Source: Jannaschia sp. M317
Lineage (GTDB): Bacteria; Pseudomonadota; Alphaproteobacteria; Rhodobacterales; Rhodobacteraceae
Length of the DNA stretch: 64,000 bases
Direction of reading: 5' to 3'
NCBI RefSeq assembly: GCF_025141175.1
Contig: NZ_CP081155.1
Span: 592,001 to 656,000 of the forward strand
The notes under the pieces were generated by a model, which ran no database searches, was not told the DNA's origin, and saw nothing but the letters and a program-made list of their open reading frames with translations. Shown here one piece after another: positions 38,658 to 53,838 of the stretch (position 1 is its first letter; each line of letters opens with the position of its first letter). The translations under genes and the position numbers were made by a program.

Positions 38658-39562
38658 CACAGCGCCCTCAGCGCGACGGCGGCGACCATCATGCCCGCGA
38701 CCGAAAGCAGAACCCCGGTGCCATTGTACCAGGGCGCCAATGCCTTGGGGTCGCGCAACATCCGGCGCATGGCCAACAGTTGAAGCGCGATCAGCCCCGC
38801 GATGATCGCCGCGTGCACCGGGCGATCCCATGCCAGCAACGCGGCGACAACGGCCACCTGCGGCAGGGCCATGATCCAACAGGCGACCCGCGCCGCCCGG
38901 TCCGGGCCCAGCGTCACCGGCAGGGAATTGACGCCGTGCTGTCGGTCCCCCTCCAATGCCTTGAAATCGTTCAGGGTCATGATGCCGTGGGCCCCGATCC
39001 CATACAGACCCGCGATCAGGATCACCCGCGCATCCGGTGCGCCCGCCGCCAAAACGGCGGCTCCGGTGATCCAGGGCAAGGTTTCATAGCTCAGGCCGAC
39101 CAGACCCGGCCCCCACCAGCCGGATCGCTTGGCCCGCACCGGTTCCGCAGAATAGGCCCAGGCGGCGATCACGGCCAGCACGGTTGCGCCGAACCCCCAA
39201 GGCCCAAGCGTGGCCCCCAGGGCCAACGACAGAACCGTCATCGCCAAGGCAATCCAAAGCCCCCAACGGCCCGGCACCCGGCCCGACGGGATCGGGCGGT
39301 CCGGCTCGTTCACGGCGTCGACGTGTCGGTCGCACCAATCGTTGGCGGCCTGGCTCATGCCGCAGACGATGGGGCCCGCCAGAAAGACACCGGCCAGGAC
39401 CAACATCGGTTGCGACCAGGGCGATACCCCGGACGACACGACGCCGCACAGGTAGGCCCACATCGGCGGGAACCAGGTGATTGGCTTGATCAATCGCAGC
39501 ATCGCCGAGGGTTCGGGATAGCGGCGTGGCAAGGCTGAGTGTAAATCGGACGTGACAGTCAT
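38657..39562 (-). CDS. bchG: Bacteriochlorophyll synthase BchG
   Basis: UbiA-family prenyltransferase that esterifies bacteriochlorophyllide a with geranylgeranyl diphosphate. The 301-residue protein has LIKPITWFPPMWAYLCGVV, the Asp-rich loop NDWCDRHVDAVNEPDRPIPSGR and the second loop YGIGAHGIMTLNDFKALEGDRQHGVNSLPV. ATG 39562 gives the family N-terminus; an in-frame ATG lies at 39586. A PpsR box overlaps the first codons. Confidence 0.95.
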   Translation of the reverse strand: MTVTSDLHSALPRRYPEPSAMLRLIKPITWFPPMWAYLCGVVSSGVSPWSQPMLVLAGVFLAGPIVCGMSQAANDWCDRHVDAVNEPDRPIPSGRVPGRWGLWIALAMTVLSLALGATLGPWGFGATVLAVIAAWAYSAEPVRAKRSGWWGPGLVGLSYETLPWITGAAVLAAGAPDARVILIAGLYGIGAHGIMTLNDFKALEGDRQHGVNSLPVTLGPDRAARVACWIMALPQVAVVAALLAWDRPVHAAIIAGLIALQLLAMRRMLRDPKALAPWYNGTGVLLSVAGMMVAAVALRAL

Positions 39563-39608
39563 GTGTGTAGCGTAGACGATACACATACGATGTCACAAGA
39601 GGTTTACA
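39540..39608. promoter_or_regulatory. Three PpsR/CrtJ boxes at the ppsR-bchG junction
   Basis: TGT-N12-ACA at 39540-39557, 39566-39583 and 39591-39608, with centres 26 and 25 bases apart. The first lies in the bchG 5' coding region and the last overlaps the ppsR stop codon. They would repress bchG-pucC-like-bchP-idi independently of ppsR transcription. Confidence 0.88.
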
Positions 39609-41028
39609 CCTCCGGGTCGCCCCGTTCCAGCAGACCGTACTTACGCAGTTTGACATAAAGGCTCTGACGGCTCAGCCCCAGCATTTCCGCCGCGGCGACG
39701 CGATTGTTTTCCGTCAACTCGACAGCGGCCTCGATGCATTGTTTTTCAATGACATCCGTCATCGAAGCGACGATATCGCGCAACGGCGCGGATCCGACCA
39801 GCGCGCGGGCATTGGACCCGCCAGCCGGCTCGTTCGGGCCTTCGGCTGCACCATCTTCTCGCAGGGCGGCGGTTCGTCCGACTTCGCGCAGAATGATTCC
39901 ATGGCCCCCGGTCTCGCCAAGCGGTACCCCGGACACCTCGACCGCAAGCTGAGATCCGTAGCGCGTGATCAGTCGCGTGGCATAGGCACCGACCTGCGCC
40001 GGATCCGTGATGACCTTCAGGTCGATCCCGCCCCGCGACAACAGATCCTCGAACGCGGTCCCACGCAGTTCTGCCACCGCGTCCACATCCATCATCGACA
40101 GAAAGGCGTCGTTGGCCTGGGTCACACGGTTCTGCGCGTCGACAAAGACGATTCCCTCGGCGGCACCACGATACAAAAGGCTCAGCAGACGGGTCATCGG
40201 GTCGGCAATCGGCAGGCTCGTATTGGCTGCCGGGGTTTCGATTCGGCACAACAACACCCGCTCGCCCGCGTTGCGGAACAGGGTCGGGTGGATCGTGACC
40301 TGCTGCCCTGCTTGCCGGCGCAGTTCGACGGTGAGACCGGTACGGCCATCGGCCTGGGCGATCTTGCACAGCTCGTCGATGAACTCCGCGCGGCGACGTC
40401 CTTCGAATTCCTGGGTAAAGGCCCCGCCGTTCATCGACGCGGTCTGGCCGCCCAACAGGGTGGCCGCCCCGGAATTGAGGTCCAGCATCCGGCCAGACAC
40501 GACATCCACCAGAACCAGCGCATCGCGCGCCGCCTCCAACAGGACGCGGTAGCGGGTTTCATAGACGCGCTGGGCCTCGTAATCCTTTTCCAGGGCCAGC
40601 TGCGCGCGGACCAGGCGCTGCTGCAACTCGGCCACGGGACGCAGGTCGCGGCCCAGCATCAGAACACGGCCATCCCGACCGGTCTTGTGCAGGGTATAGC
40701 GGACCGGGAAGTCCCAGGCGGCCCCATCCAGGTGATTGACTTCGATGCTGTCGGGCCGGGCGCGGTCGTCTTTCAGAACGGCTTCCAGCTGGGCCATGAC
40801 CTTGCGGGTGCTGTCCGGGGCGAGAAATTCGGTGATGCGCCGCCCTTCCCAATGGCCGATCTGACCCAAGGCAGAATTCAGCGGGTTGGTGGTGACAGAG
40901 ACGACCGTGCCGCTTTCGGACAGGATGATCGCCAGGTCGGCGGCGGTCGCAACGATGTCGCCGAAATGCTCCGGCGCGATGCGCGGGCCAGACCTTTCGT
41001 TCCAGAAATCGCTTTCACGCGTGTTCAT
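39604..41028 (-). CDS. ppsR: Transcriptional repressor PpsR (CrtJ)
   Basis: Master repressor of photosynthesis genes. The 474-residue protein has an N-terminal domain and PAS repeats (FGDIVATAADLAIILSESGTVV, RYRVLLEAARDALVLVD, LLYRGAAEGIVFVDAQNRV). It ends in a Fis-type helix-turn-helix (ENNRVAAAEMLGLSRQSLYVKLRKYGL, about 440-466). Cys261 (LLCRIE) and Cys431 (EKQCIE, in the HTH) match in context the two redox-active cysteines described in Rhodobacter. It lies next to its antagonist ppaA and upstream of its own target bchG. Confidence 0.97.
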   Translation of the reverse strand: MNTRESDFWNERSGPRIAPEHFGDIVATAADLAIILSESGTVVSVTTNPLNSALGQIGHWEGRRITEFLAPDSTRKVMAQLEAVLKDDRARPDSIEVNHLDGAAWDFPVRYTLHKTGRDGRVLMLGRDLRPVAELQQRLVRAQLALEKDYEAQRVYETRYRVLLEAARDALVLVDVVSGRMLDLNSGAATLLGGQTASMNGGAFTQEFEGRRRAEFIDELCKIAQADGRTGLTVELRRQAGQQVTIHPTLFRNAGERVLLCRIETPAANTSLPIADPMTRLLSLLYRGAAEGIVFVDAQNRVTQANDAFLSMMDVDAVAELRGTAFEDLLSRGGIDLKVITDPAQVGAYATRLITRYGSQLAVEVSGVPLGETGGHGIILREVGRTAALREDGAAEGPNEPAGGSNARALVGSAPLRDIVASMTDVIEKQCIEAAVELTENNRVAAAEMLGLSRQSLYVKLRKYGLLERGDPEV

Positions 41029-41070
41029 CCACTACCCCTTGCGGTTAGCCGCTTCGTATGTCCGGCAAGA

Positions 41071-41862
41071 TCATACATCGCAAAGGGTGCCTTTGTGAAT
41101 GCGCACCGGCACATCGAGGTCACAATAGCGCAAGGCCTCGCCCAGATTGCTGGTTGCAAGGTCGGCGCCCGCACGGTGGCATTCTGCGAAATTCGCCTCC
41201 ATCGCCGGGCCGCCCAGCACGATCGGAACCGCACGGGGAATCGCGCGCCGCAGGGCAGTGAACAGGTCGGGCATGCGCGCAACCGATCGGTAGCTGCCGG
41301 CGGAAACCAGGATCGCATCCGGTGCCGCCCGCGCGGTCAGCGCCAAAAGTTCGTCGGTCCGCACGCCCGACAAAAGCCGGACCGGAACGCCAAGGCGGCG
41401 CATGTGTTCAGACGCAAGAAACGCGGGCAGGGTATGCTGTTCCCACGCGGGGACAATCATCACCAGGCTGGCGGGCCCCCTGGACGGTGCATGCCGCGCG
41501 CCGAGGTTGCGCACCGCATCCTGCAGGCGGGTGGCGGCGATCGTAACCTCTGCAAAGGACAACCTGTCATGATTCCATCCTTCCTCCAGCCGTCTTGCGA
41601 CGCGGGGGAAGACGGTGCCGATCAGGTCGTGAGCCAGTCCGATGTCGCCCTTTGCATGATGCAGAAGCTGGCGGCGCGGTCCGTCTTCGGGGTGCAGGAA
41701 GATTCCCTCGGCCAGATGGCTGAGCGCGTCGCAGCTGTTGGAGGCTTGCGGTTGCAACCCCGCGTGCGTCGCCACGCGGACGATCACGCTTTCTACCCGT
41801 GCGGGCAGCGGCCCTGCGCGGTCGAATCCTGCCATGTCGATCTTGCCTGCCACGTCGCACAT
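41071..41862 (-). CDS. ppaA: PpaA/AerR, B12-binding antirepressor of PpsR
   Basis: The 263-residue protein has an N-terminal helical region and a B12-binding (SCHIC-type) domain: SLVMIVPAWEQHTLPAFLASEHMRRLGVPVRLLSGVRTDEL, ILVSAGSYRSV and VLGGPA. Family members bind cobalamin, some in a light-dependent way, and modulate PpsR/CrtJ DNA binding. The start is uncertain: ATG 41862 abuts its only GGGAG, whereas GTG 41853 has that GGGAG at a normal 9-base spacing. Confidence 0.9.
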   Translation of the reverse strand: MCDVAGKIDMAGFDRAGPLPARVESVIVRVATHAGLQPQASNSCDALSHLAEGIFLHPEDGPRRQLLHHAKGDIGLAHDLIGTVFPRVARRLEEGWNHDRLSFAEVTIAATRLQDAVRNLGARHAPSRGPASLVMIVPAWEQHTLPAFLASEHMRRLGVPVRLLSGVRTDELLALTARAAPDAILVSAGSYRSVARMPDLFTALRRAIPRAVPIVLGGPAMEANFAECHRAGADLATSNLGEALRYCDLDVPVRIHKGTLCDV

Positions 41863-41914
41863 CTCCCAAGGCGATAAGGGCGGATCGTCTGACTAGACGC
41901 CGAACCGCGCAGTT

Positions 41915-42001
41915 TGTCAAACAAACCTGACACTATTTTCCTGCTATATCGTCCACACTATCTGACAATCAGTACTGTCAATGTGTAAGAGAAAGTTGAC
42001 A
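41915..42001. promoter_or_regulatory. PpsR/CrtJ boxes upstream of bchF
   Basis: Exact TGT-N12-ACA palindromes at 41915-41932 and 41984-42001, with a one-mismatch copy (CGT-N12-ACA) midway at 41950-41967. Centres are 35 and 34 bases apart. They sit between divergent ppaA and bchF and can control both. Confidence 0.85.
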
Positions 42002-42036
42002 ACATGGGCGTCAATGCGGTGATACTGTCCAAATAG

Positions 42037-45402
<3,366 letters not shown>

Positions 45403-45413
<11 letters not shown>

Positions 45414-48400
45414 TGGTCCCATTCCCTACCGCGTGGTGATCGTCACGCTGGACGCCCATGCCGCCGGACCGGTGGCGCGCGTCGGGCTGCGTCTGGCGGC
45501 TGAATTTCCGGGGCTGGAGGTCAGCGTCCATGCCGCCGCCGAATGGGCCGAAACGCCCGAGGCATTGGCAGTCGCGCAGGCCGCCGTCGCGCAGGCGGAT
45601 ATCATTGTCTGCGGCTTGCTTTTCATCGACGAACATCTGCGCGCCATCCGCCCGGCGTTGGAGGCACGGCGCGACGGCTGCGATGCGCTTGTCGGCATGG
45701 TGTCGGACCCCGACATCGTCCGGCTGACGCGCATGGGCGATCTGGACATGGCCAAGCCGTCGTCGGCGGCCGTGCAACTGTTGAAAAAACTGCGCGGGTC
45801 AAAGGCCCCTTCGGCGTCGAGCGGCGAAAAGCAGATGAAGATGCTGCGCCGTCTTCCGAAGCTTTTGAAATTCATTCCCGGCAAGGCGCAGGACCTGCGC
45901 GCCTGGTTCCTGTGCATGCAATATTGGCTGGGCGGGTCGGACGAGAATTTCGAGGGGCTTCTGCGGCACCTGTTGGGCCGCTATGCGCCCGGTTTTCAGA
46001 CGGAGGCGGCGGCCCCGGTCGATTACCCGGACGTCGGGCTTTACCACCCGGATCTTGGCATCGTGGAAGATGCCGCCGCCCTGCCTGCGGCGGGCGAGGT
46101 CACCGTCGGTTTGCTGTTGATGCGGTCCTATGTCCTGGCGCGCGACACGGCGCATTACGACGCGGTCATCCGTGCCTTCGAGGCGCGGGGCGTGCGGGTT
46201 TTGGCGGCCTTTGCCGGGGGCCTCGATATGCGGCCTGCCGTGGCGCGGTATTTTGCGGGCGGGCGGATCGACGCTCTGGTCAGCTTGTCTGGTTTCAGCC
46301 TGGTTGGCGGCCCTGCCTATAACGACAGCGCGGCGGCGGTCGAGGTTCTGGCGGATCTGGACGTGCCCTATCTGTCGGCGCACCCGTTGGAATTTCAGAC
46401 GCTAGGCCAATGGGGGGCTTCGGCGCAGGGGCTGGGCCCGGTCGAGACGACCATGCTGATCGCGCTGCCGGAAATCGACGGGGCGACCAACCCGACCGTC
46501 TTTGCGGGCCGCCATGACGCCGGCGGCTGCACCGGCTGCGTGCAGGCCTGCCAGGGCGGATCAGATCGTGCCATGGCCCCCTGTCCCGAACGGATTGCCC
46601 GGCTGGTCGAACGGGCGACGCGGTTGGCGCGGTTGCGCCGGGGGCGCGCGCCTGCGCGTCGGATCGGCATCGTTCTGTTCAACTTCCCTCCCAATGCCGG
46701 GGCGGCGGGGACGGCGGCTTATCTTTCGGTGTTCGAATCGCTTTGGCACACGCTGCGGCGGTTGGCGGCCGAAGGGCACGACGTGGACGTGCCCGCCGAC
46801 GTGGCTGCCTTGCGTGCGCGGCTGCTGGACGGGAACGCCGCCACCTATGGCCAGGACGCCAATGTCGCGGCCCATATTCCGGCCGACCGCCTGGTGGCCG
46901 AGGACCCCTATCTGGCCGAGACCGAGGCCGCCTGGGGCCCCGCACCGGGTCGGGCACAGACCGATGGTGCGGGTGTCTTCGTTCTGGGCGCGCAGTTCGG
47001 CAACGTCTTCGTCGGGCTGCAACCGGCCTTTGGCTATGAAGGCGACCCGATGCGCCTGTTGTTCGAAAAGGGGTTTGCGCCGACCCATGCCTTCGGGGCG
47101 TTCTACCGCTGGCTCAAGACGGATTTCGGGGCCGATGTCCTTTTGCATTTCGGCATGCATGGCGCGTTGGAGTTCATGCCGGGCCGTCAGGCCGGGATGG
47201 GGGCCGCTGACTGGCCCGACCGCCTGATCGGGGATCTGCCGAACGTCTACCTTTATGCGTCCAACAACCCGTCCGAGGCGACCCTGGCCAAGCGCCGTTC
47301 GGGGGCCGTGACGGTGACCCATGTAACGCCGCCGCTGTTGGCGTCCGGGCTCTACAAGGGGTTGCTGGCCTTGAAGGACAGCGTTGATCGCTGGCGCGGC
47401 GGTGACAGGGGCGCAGAGCTGGCCGCCTTGATCGCCGATCAGGCGGCTGCGGTCGATCTGGACGGGGGCGATCCGGATGCGCTCTGGCTGACGCTGCTGG
47501 AGACGGAGGCCGCGCTGATCCCCGAAGGGTTGCACGTGGTCGGGGCCGATCTGACCGATGCGCAGATGGCGGCCTATCTGGGACACCTGCCGGGCGAGGC
47601 GCGCGCCGGAGCCGAAGCCGCCCTGCGGTCGAACGCGGAACTGGATGGCTTGATGCGGGCCTTGTCTGGGCGGTTCGTGGCCCCGGTGCCCGGCGGCGAC
47701 CTGATCCGCGCGCCCGAGGTCTTGCCCGCGGGCCGCAACATCCATGCCTTCGACCCGTTCCGCATGCCCACCGCCTATGCGTTGCGCGATGGGGCGGCGC
47801 AGGCGGACCTGCTGCTGGCGACCCATGCGCAGATGCCCCGGTCGGTCGCGCTGGTCCTGTGGGGCAGCGACAACATCAAGTCCGATGGTGTACCGATCGG
47901 TCAGGCGCTGGCGCTGCTGGGCGCGCGGCCCCGGTTCGACCATTACGGCAGGCTGGCGGGGGCAGAGCTGATCCCCTTGGCCGAATTGGGCCGTCCACGC
48001 ATCGACGTGGTGATGACGCTTTCGGGGATCTTTCGCGATCTTCTGCCGCTTCAGACACGCCTTCTGGCCGAGGCCGCCTGGCTGGCCGCCAGCGCGGAGG
48101 AGCCGGAGGACGCGAATTTCGTCCGGGCCCATGCGCGGGACTATGCGGCGCGCATGGGGTGCGACTTTGAAACGGCGGCGCTCCGGGTTTTTTCTAACGC
48201 CGAAGGGGCCTATGGGTCGAACGTCAATCACCTGGTGGATCAGGGGTGCTGGGAGGATGAGGGCGAGCTGGCCGATGCCTATGAGGCGCGCAAGAGCTTT
48301 GCCTATGGGCGCGACGGTAAGGCGGCCCGCCAGGGCGCGCTGATGCAGGCCGCGCTGGGCGATGTGGATCTGGCCTATCAGAACCTGGAATCGGTCGAGC

Positions 48401-48909
48401 TGGGCGTGACGACCGTCGATCATTATTTCGACACGCTGGGTGGCATTTCCCGCGCGGTGAAACGCGCCAAGGGGGTCGAGGCCCCGGTCTATATCGGCGA
48501 TCAGACCACGGGTACCGCCAAGGTGCGGACGCTGCGCGATCAGGTCGCGCTGGAAACCCGGTCGCGCAGCCTGAATCCGCGCTGGTTCGAGGGCCTGCTG
48601 AAGCATGGGTCCGAAGGCGTCCGGATGATCGAGGCGCAGGTGACGAACACGCTGGGCTGGTCGGCGACGACGGGCGCGGTGGATCCTTGGGTCTATCAGA
48701 AAATTTCCGAGACATTCGTTCTGGACGAAGAGATGCGCCGCCGTCTGGCGGAGCTGAACCCAAAGGCCAGCGCCCGCATGGCCAACCGCCTGCTGGAGGC
48801 GGGGGACCGCGACTTCTGGCAGCCCGACGCAGAGACATTGGCTGCGCTTCAGGATGCCGCGGACGAGCTGGAAGACCGGCTCGAAGGCATCACCGTGGCC
48901 GCGGAATAG
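45403..48909 (+). CDS. bchH: Magnesium chelatase subunit H
   Basis: The 1168-residue porphyrin-binding subunit that, with BchI and BchD, inserts Mg into protoporphyrin IX. Conserved segments include [88 protein letters not shown] and [15 protein letters not shown] 45403 overlaps bchB by 11 bases. The length is normal for the family. Confidence 0.97.
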
Positions 48910-49812
<903 letters not shown>

Positions 49813-49813
49813 T

Positions 49814-50476
49814 ATGACCTACGCCGCCACCCGTTCGCGCGTCGAAAGCTATTTCGACGGCACCGCCACCAAGGTCTGGGCCGATCTGACATCGGATGCC
49901 CCGGTGTCCAAGGTGCGTGCGACGGTGCGCGCGGGCCGGGACCGGATGCGCGATGTGATCCTGTCGCGCTTGCCCGACGATCTGACCGGGATGCGCGTGC
50001 TGGACGCCGGCTGCGGCACCGGGGCCAAGACGGCGGTGCTGGCGGCGCGTGGGGCCGATGTGGTGGCGGTCGATGTGTCGCCCAAGCTGCTCGATATTGC
50101 GGCCAAACGCCTGCCTGACGGGCTACGCCCGCAGGTCGGCTTTGCCGCGATAGACATGTTTTCCCCTGATTTAGGGTCTTTTGACGCCGTGGTGGCGCAG
50201 GATTCGATGATCTATTACGGCGCTGACGATCTGGCCCGAAACCTTGATGCCCTGTCGGCGCGGTGCCCGCAGATCGTCCTGTCGGTGGCCCCCCGCACCC
50301 CGCTGTTGATGGCGATGTTCTGGGCGGGCAAAACCTTTCCGAGGGCCGACCGGTCACCCGCCATGGTGCCGCATTCCGCCGCCGATCTGGCCCCGCGCCT
50401 GTCGGCCCCGCTGACGCGGATCGAACGGGTGACCAGCGGCTTCTACATTTCCGAATGTCTGGAGCTGCGGGCGTGA
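49814..50476 (+). CDS. bchM: Magnesium protoporphyrin IX methyltransferase
   Basis: SAM-dependent methylation of the C13 propionate, making the substrate of the cyclase. The 220-residue protein has VESYFDGTATKVWADLTSDAPVSKVRATVRAGRDRMR, the SAM loop MRVLDAGCGTGAKTAVLAARGADV and DSMIYYGADDL. It begins 1 base after the bchL stop. Its stop overlaps lhaA (GTGA). Confidence 0.96.
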   Translation: MTYAATRSRVESYFDGTATKVWADLTSDAPVSKVRATVRAGRDRMRDVILSRLPDDLTGMRVLDAGCGTGAKTAVLAARGADVVAVDVSPKLLDIAAKRLPDGLRPQVGFAAIDMFSPDLGSFDAVVAQDSMIYYGADDLARNLDALSARCPQIVLSVAPRTPLLMAMFWAGKTFPRADRSPAMVPHSAADLAPRLSAPLTRIERVTSGFYISECLELRA

Positions 50477-51900
50477 GCCTGATGAAACATATCGCCTTGC
50501 GGGCGCTGCCGTTCTCGGACGCGGGGTCCGAGGGGCTGCCGTTGGCGCAACTGCTGCGGCTGTCGCTGTTCCAGGTGTCGGTTGGCATGGCCGCCGTGAT
50601 GCTGCTGGGCACGCTGAACCGGGTGATGATCGTGGAGCTGGGCCTGTCGGCCTTCCTCGTCGCCGCGATGATCGCGTTGCCGGTCCTGATCGCACCGTTC
50701 CGCGCGTTGCTGGGCTTCAGGTCCGACACCTACCGCAGCGCCATCGGCTGGAAGCGGATCCCTTACCTCTGGTTCGGGACGCTATGGCAGTTCGGGGGTC
50801 TGGCGATCATGCCCTTCGCCCTGCTGATCCTGGGTGGCTACGATCAGATCCGCATCCCACCCTTCGCCGGCGAAGCCGCCGCCGCGCTGGCCTTTCTGAT
50901 GACCGGCCTCGGCATGCACATGACACAGACAGCCGGTCTGGCCCTGGCGGCAGACCGCGCCGATGATGACACGCGGCCGCGTGTCGTGGCGCTGCTTTAT
51001 GTGGCGTTCCTGGCCGGCATGCTGGTCAGCGCGCTGTTGATCGGCTGGCTTTTGCGAGACTTCGACGGCGTTCTATTGATCCAGGTGGTGCAGGGCACCG
51101 CCGTTGCAACGCTGATCCTGAACGTCATCGCCCTGTGGAAGCAGGAGGCGCTGCGCCCCACGACCCGCGCCGAGCGCGCCGCGCCACAGCCGGAATTCCG
51201 CGACGCCTGGGCCGATCTGGCCAGCGGTGGGACGGCGGGGCGGCTATTGCTGGCGGTGTTCCTGGGAACCATGGCGTTCAACATGCAGGATGTTCTGCTG
51301 GAACCCTACGGCGGTGAAATCCTGGGCCTGTCGGTGTCGAACACGACCCTTTTGACCGCGACCTGGGCCATCGGGGCGCTGGGCGCATTCACGCTGGCGG
51401 CGCGCTGGCTGGCGCAGGGCCTGAACCCGACCCGCATTGCGGCGCGCGGCGTTCTGGTCGGCGTCGGGGCCTTTTGCGCGGTGATCTTTTCGGCCCCGCT
51501 GGGGTCTGCTCCGCTGTTCTTCGCAGGCAGCGCGGGAATCGGGTTCGGCGGTGGGCTGTTCGCGGTCGCGACCTTGATGACCGCGATGACCCTGCCCACA
51601 GGCCTGGCCGGGCGCGGCTTGGCGCTGGGCGCCTGGGGCGCGGCGCAGGCCACCGCACAGGGCCTGTCGACCGCCATCGGTGGCGGGCTGCGCGACGCGG
51701 TCGACGCGCTGGCGATGAACGGGCTGCTGGGCCCGGCGCTCACTGCGCCGACGACCGGCTATTCCGTCGTCTATCACCTCGAAATCGGACTTCTCTTCCT
51801 GACGCTGGCGGCGCTTGGCCCGCTGGTGCGCAGGACCCGCACGACAGACAGACCCGACCCGAAGGAGGCCAGGATCGGACTGGCCGACTTCCCAACCTGA
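50473..51900 (+). CDS. lhaA: LhaA, LH1 assembly factor (PucC/BCD-family MFS)
   Basis: The 475-residue, 12-helix protein has [74 protein letters not shown], the diagnostic LhaA segment. LhaA promotes LH1 assembly around the reaction centre and may hand over pigment. GTG 50473 overlaps the bchM stop; ATG 50482 is the alternative. It is one of two BCD-family genes in the cluster. Confidence 0.94.
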   Translation: MSLMKHIALRALPFSDAGSEGLPLAQLLRLSLFQVSVGMAAVMLLGTLNRVMIVELGLSAFLVAAMIALPVLIAPFRALLGFRSDTYRSAIGWKRIPYLWFGTLWQFGGLAIMPFALLILGGYDQIRIPPFAGEAAAALAFLMTGLGMHMTQTAGLALAADRADDDTRPRVVALLYVAFLAGMLVSALLIGWLLRDFDGVLLIQVVQGTAVATLILNVIALWKQEALRPTTRAERAAPQPEFRDAWADLASGGTAGRLLLAVFLGTMAFNMQDVLLEPYGGEILGLSVSNTTLLTATWAIGALGAFTLAARWLAQGLNPTRIAARGVLVGVGAFCAVIFSAPLGSAPLFFAGSAGIGFGGGLFAVATLMTAMTLPTGLAGRGLALGAWGAAQATAQGLSTAIGGGLRDAVDALAMNGLLGPALTAPTTGYSVVYHLEIGLLFLTLAALGPLVRRTRTTDRPDPKEARIGLADFPT

Positions 51901-51916
51901 CACCGGAGGACACCCC

Positions 51917-52675
51917 ATGGTGGACGCCTTTTTCGGAAACTTCGACCTCGCCAGCCTGTCGCTTTGGCTGTTCTGGGGCTTTTTCGCCCTGCTGATCTAT
52001 TACCTCCAGACGGAGAACATGCGGGAGGGTTACCCGCTGGAAAACGACGACGGGACGCTGGCCCCCAATCAGGGCCCATTCCCCTTGCCGTCGACCAAGA
52101 CCTTCAAGCTGCCCCATGGCCGCGGAGAGGTCACCGTGCCCGACATGGCACCCGAGGGCCGGGAGGTTGCCTTGGTGAAATCCGACGTCTCCAACGGCTT
52201 TCCGTTCGAGCCGACGGGCGACCCGATGCTGGATGGCGTCGGCCCCGCCTCCTGGGCACCGCGCCGCGACGTGCCGGAACTGGACGGCCACGGTCACCCC
52301 AAGATCGCGCCGATGGCGGGTCTTGACGGCTTTCGCGTCAGCGCCGGGCGTGATCCGCGTGGTCTGCCGGTGATGGGCGACGACGGCCAGATCGCCGGCG
52401 AAGTCAGCGACATGTGGCTGGACGCACCAGAGCAGCATGTCCGCTATATCGAGGTCGACGTGCCGGACACCGGCAAACGCCTGATCCCGATCCAGCTGGT
52501 CCGGGTCCACGCCGACCACGTCGAGGTGAAATCGCTGCACGCGCGCCACTTTGCCCAGATCCCCGCGCATAAGTCGCCCACGCAGGTCACCCTGCTGGAA
52601 GAGGACAAGATCTGCGGCTTCGTGGGGGGCGGCAAACTGTATGCATCGCAGGATCGCCAGGATCCGTTGCTGTGA
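51917..52675 (+). CDS. puhA: Photosynthetic reaction centre H subunit
   Basis: The 252-residue protein has one N-terminal membrane helix ([29 protein letters not shown]) and a cytoplasmic PRC-barrel domain that shields the QB site ([31 protein letters not shown]). ATG 51917 follows CCGGAGGA. It begins the puh group at the end of the bchFNBHLM-lhaA run. Confidence 0.97.
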   Translation: MVDAFFGNFDLASLSLWLFWGFFALLIYYLQTENMREGYPLENDDGTLAPNQGPFPLPSTKTFKLPHGRGEVTVPDMAPEGREVALVKSDVSNGFPFEPTGDPMLDGVGPASWAPRRDVPELDGHGHPKIAPMAGLDGFRVSAGRDPRGLPVMGDDGQIAGEVSDMWLDAPEQHVRYIEVDVPDTGKRLIPIQLVRVHADHVEVKSLHARHFAQIPAHKSPTQVTLLEEDKICGFVGGGKLYASQDRQDPLL

Positions 52676-52698
52676 CATGAAGAAGGGGAGGACGCGCC

Positions 52699-53349
52699 AT
52701 GAGCCATGACGACTTCGATCAGGAACCGATCCGGGGCCTGCCCGAGATGCTGCCGGAGGGAGAGCGTATCCTTTGGCAGGGGGCACCGGATTGGTGGGCG
52801 CTCAGCCGCGACGCCTTGAAGGTGAAATGGGTCGCGGCCTATTTCGTGGCGCTGTTCGGGTGGCGCGCGACCGTCGCCGGGGCCGATATGCCCGCGACGC
52901 AGGCGATGGCGGCCTCCTCCTTCTATCTGGTGTTGGGCGCGATCACCTGCGGGATGCTGATGGCGGTCGGATGGGCGCAGGCACGATCCGCGGTCTATAC
53001 GATCACCGACCAGCGTGTGATCCTGCGGATCGGCGCGGCGCTGACCATGACGCTGCAATTCCCGTTTTCGTGGATCGGGGCGGCGGATCTGGTGACCCGG
53101 CCAGACGGCAGCGGCACCATTGCCCTGCGGACATTGGGCGAGACGCGGTTCAGCTATCTCTTGCTCTGGCCGCATCTGCGGCCCTGGCGGATGGCGTGCA
53201 CGCAGCCCGCCCTGCGCTGTATCCCCGACGCGGCTGCCATTGCCCGCCTGCTGGGCGAAGCCGTGGCCGAAAGCGGGGTCGCCCCGCGCGCCCCGCAGCC
53301 GGTACGTGACAGGCAACCTACCGGCGCGATGCCGGTCCCGGCGGAGTAG
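52699..53349 (+). CDS. puhB: PuhB, reaction centre assembly protein with PH-like domain
   Basis: The 216-residue protein has EPIRGLPEMLPEGERILWQGAPDWWALSRDAL, two or three membrane helices (AAYFVALFGW, SSFYLVLGAITCGMLMAVGW) and a bacterial PH/YdbT-type segment (YTITDQRVILRIGAALTMTLQFPFSWI). PuhB aids reaction centre assembly in Rhodobacter capsulatus. GGGGAGGACG precedes ATG 52699. Confidence 0.93.
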   Translation: MSHDDFDQEPIRGLPEMLPEGERILWQGAPDWWALSRDALKVKWVAAYFVALFGWRATVAGADMPATQAMAASSFYLVLGAITCGMLMAVGWAQARSAVYTITDQRVILRIGAALTMTLQFPFSWIGAADLVTRPDGSGTIALRTLGETRFSYLLLWPHLRPWRMACTQPALRCIPDAAAIARLLGEAVAESGVAPRAPQPVRDRQPTGAMPVPAE

Positions 53350-53354
53350 GCGCG

Positions 53355-53822
53355 ATGACACCCGAAGCCCGCCTTGCCACACGCGACCGCGAAATGATCC
53401 CGGCTTTCCTGCTCAAGGCCATCGGGTTTCTGATGCTCTGCGCCTTGGCGATCACGGCCTATTCCGCGCTTAGCCAGCGCCCGCTGGAGGCGATGCCCGC
53501 GCTGGAAGGCGAGGTGCCGATCGTCCGGGAACGGGCCATTTTCCTGCATTCCGACGGGACTACCGGGGCCGCACGGGTGCTGGATGCCAACGGATCGGTC
53601 ATCGCCGATCTTGATACAGAACAAGGCGGCTTTGTCGCGGGCGTGCATCGTGTGCTGATGTTCGAACGCAGCAAACGTGGCCTGACCATGCAGGCGCCGA
53701 TCCGCCTGATCCTGTTTGAAAACGGGCAATTGAGCCTGCGCGACTCGGCCACCGGCTGGCGTGCAGAGCTGATCGGATTCGGGGCGAAGAACGCAGACAC
53801 CTTCGCCAAGCTTTTGAACTAA
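53355..53822 (+). CDS. puhC: PuhC, LH1-reaction centre organisation factor
   Basis: The 155-residue protein has one N-terminal membrane helix (LLKAIGFLMLCALAITAYSAL) and a periplasmic domain (VRERAIFLHSDGTTGAARVLDANGSVIADLDTEQGGFVAGVHRVLMFERSKRG). PuhC is needed for normal LH1-reaction centre organisation in Rhodobacter. It lies 5 bases after puhB. Confidence 0.92.
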   Translation: MTPEARLATRDREMIPAFLLKAIGFLMLCALAITAYSALSQRPLEAMPALEGEVPIVRERAIFLHSDGTTGAARVLDANGSVIADLDTEQGGFVAGVHRVLMFERSKRGLTMQAPIRLILFENGQLSLRDSATGWRAELIGFGAKNADTFAKLLN

Positions 53823-53838
53823 CCGGGAGGAACGACCC

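Noticed and set aside
39739..41877. 712-codon plus-strand open frame
   Set aside because: Antisense to ppsR and ppaA, with low-complexity composition and no recognisable domain.
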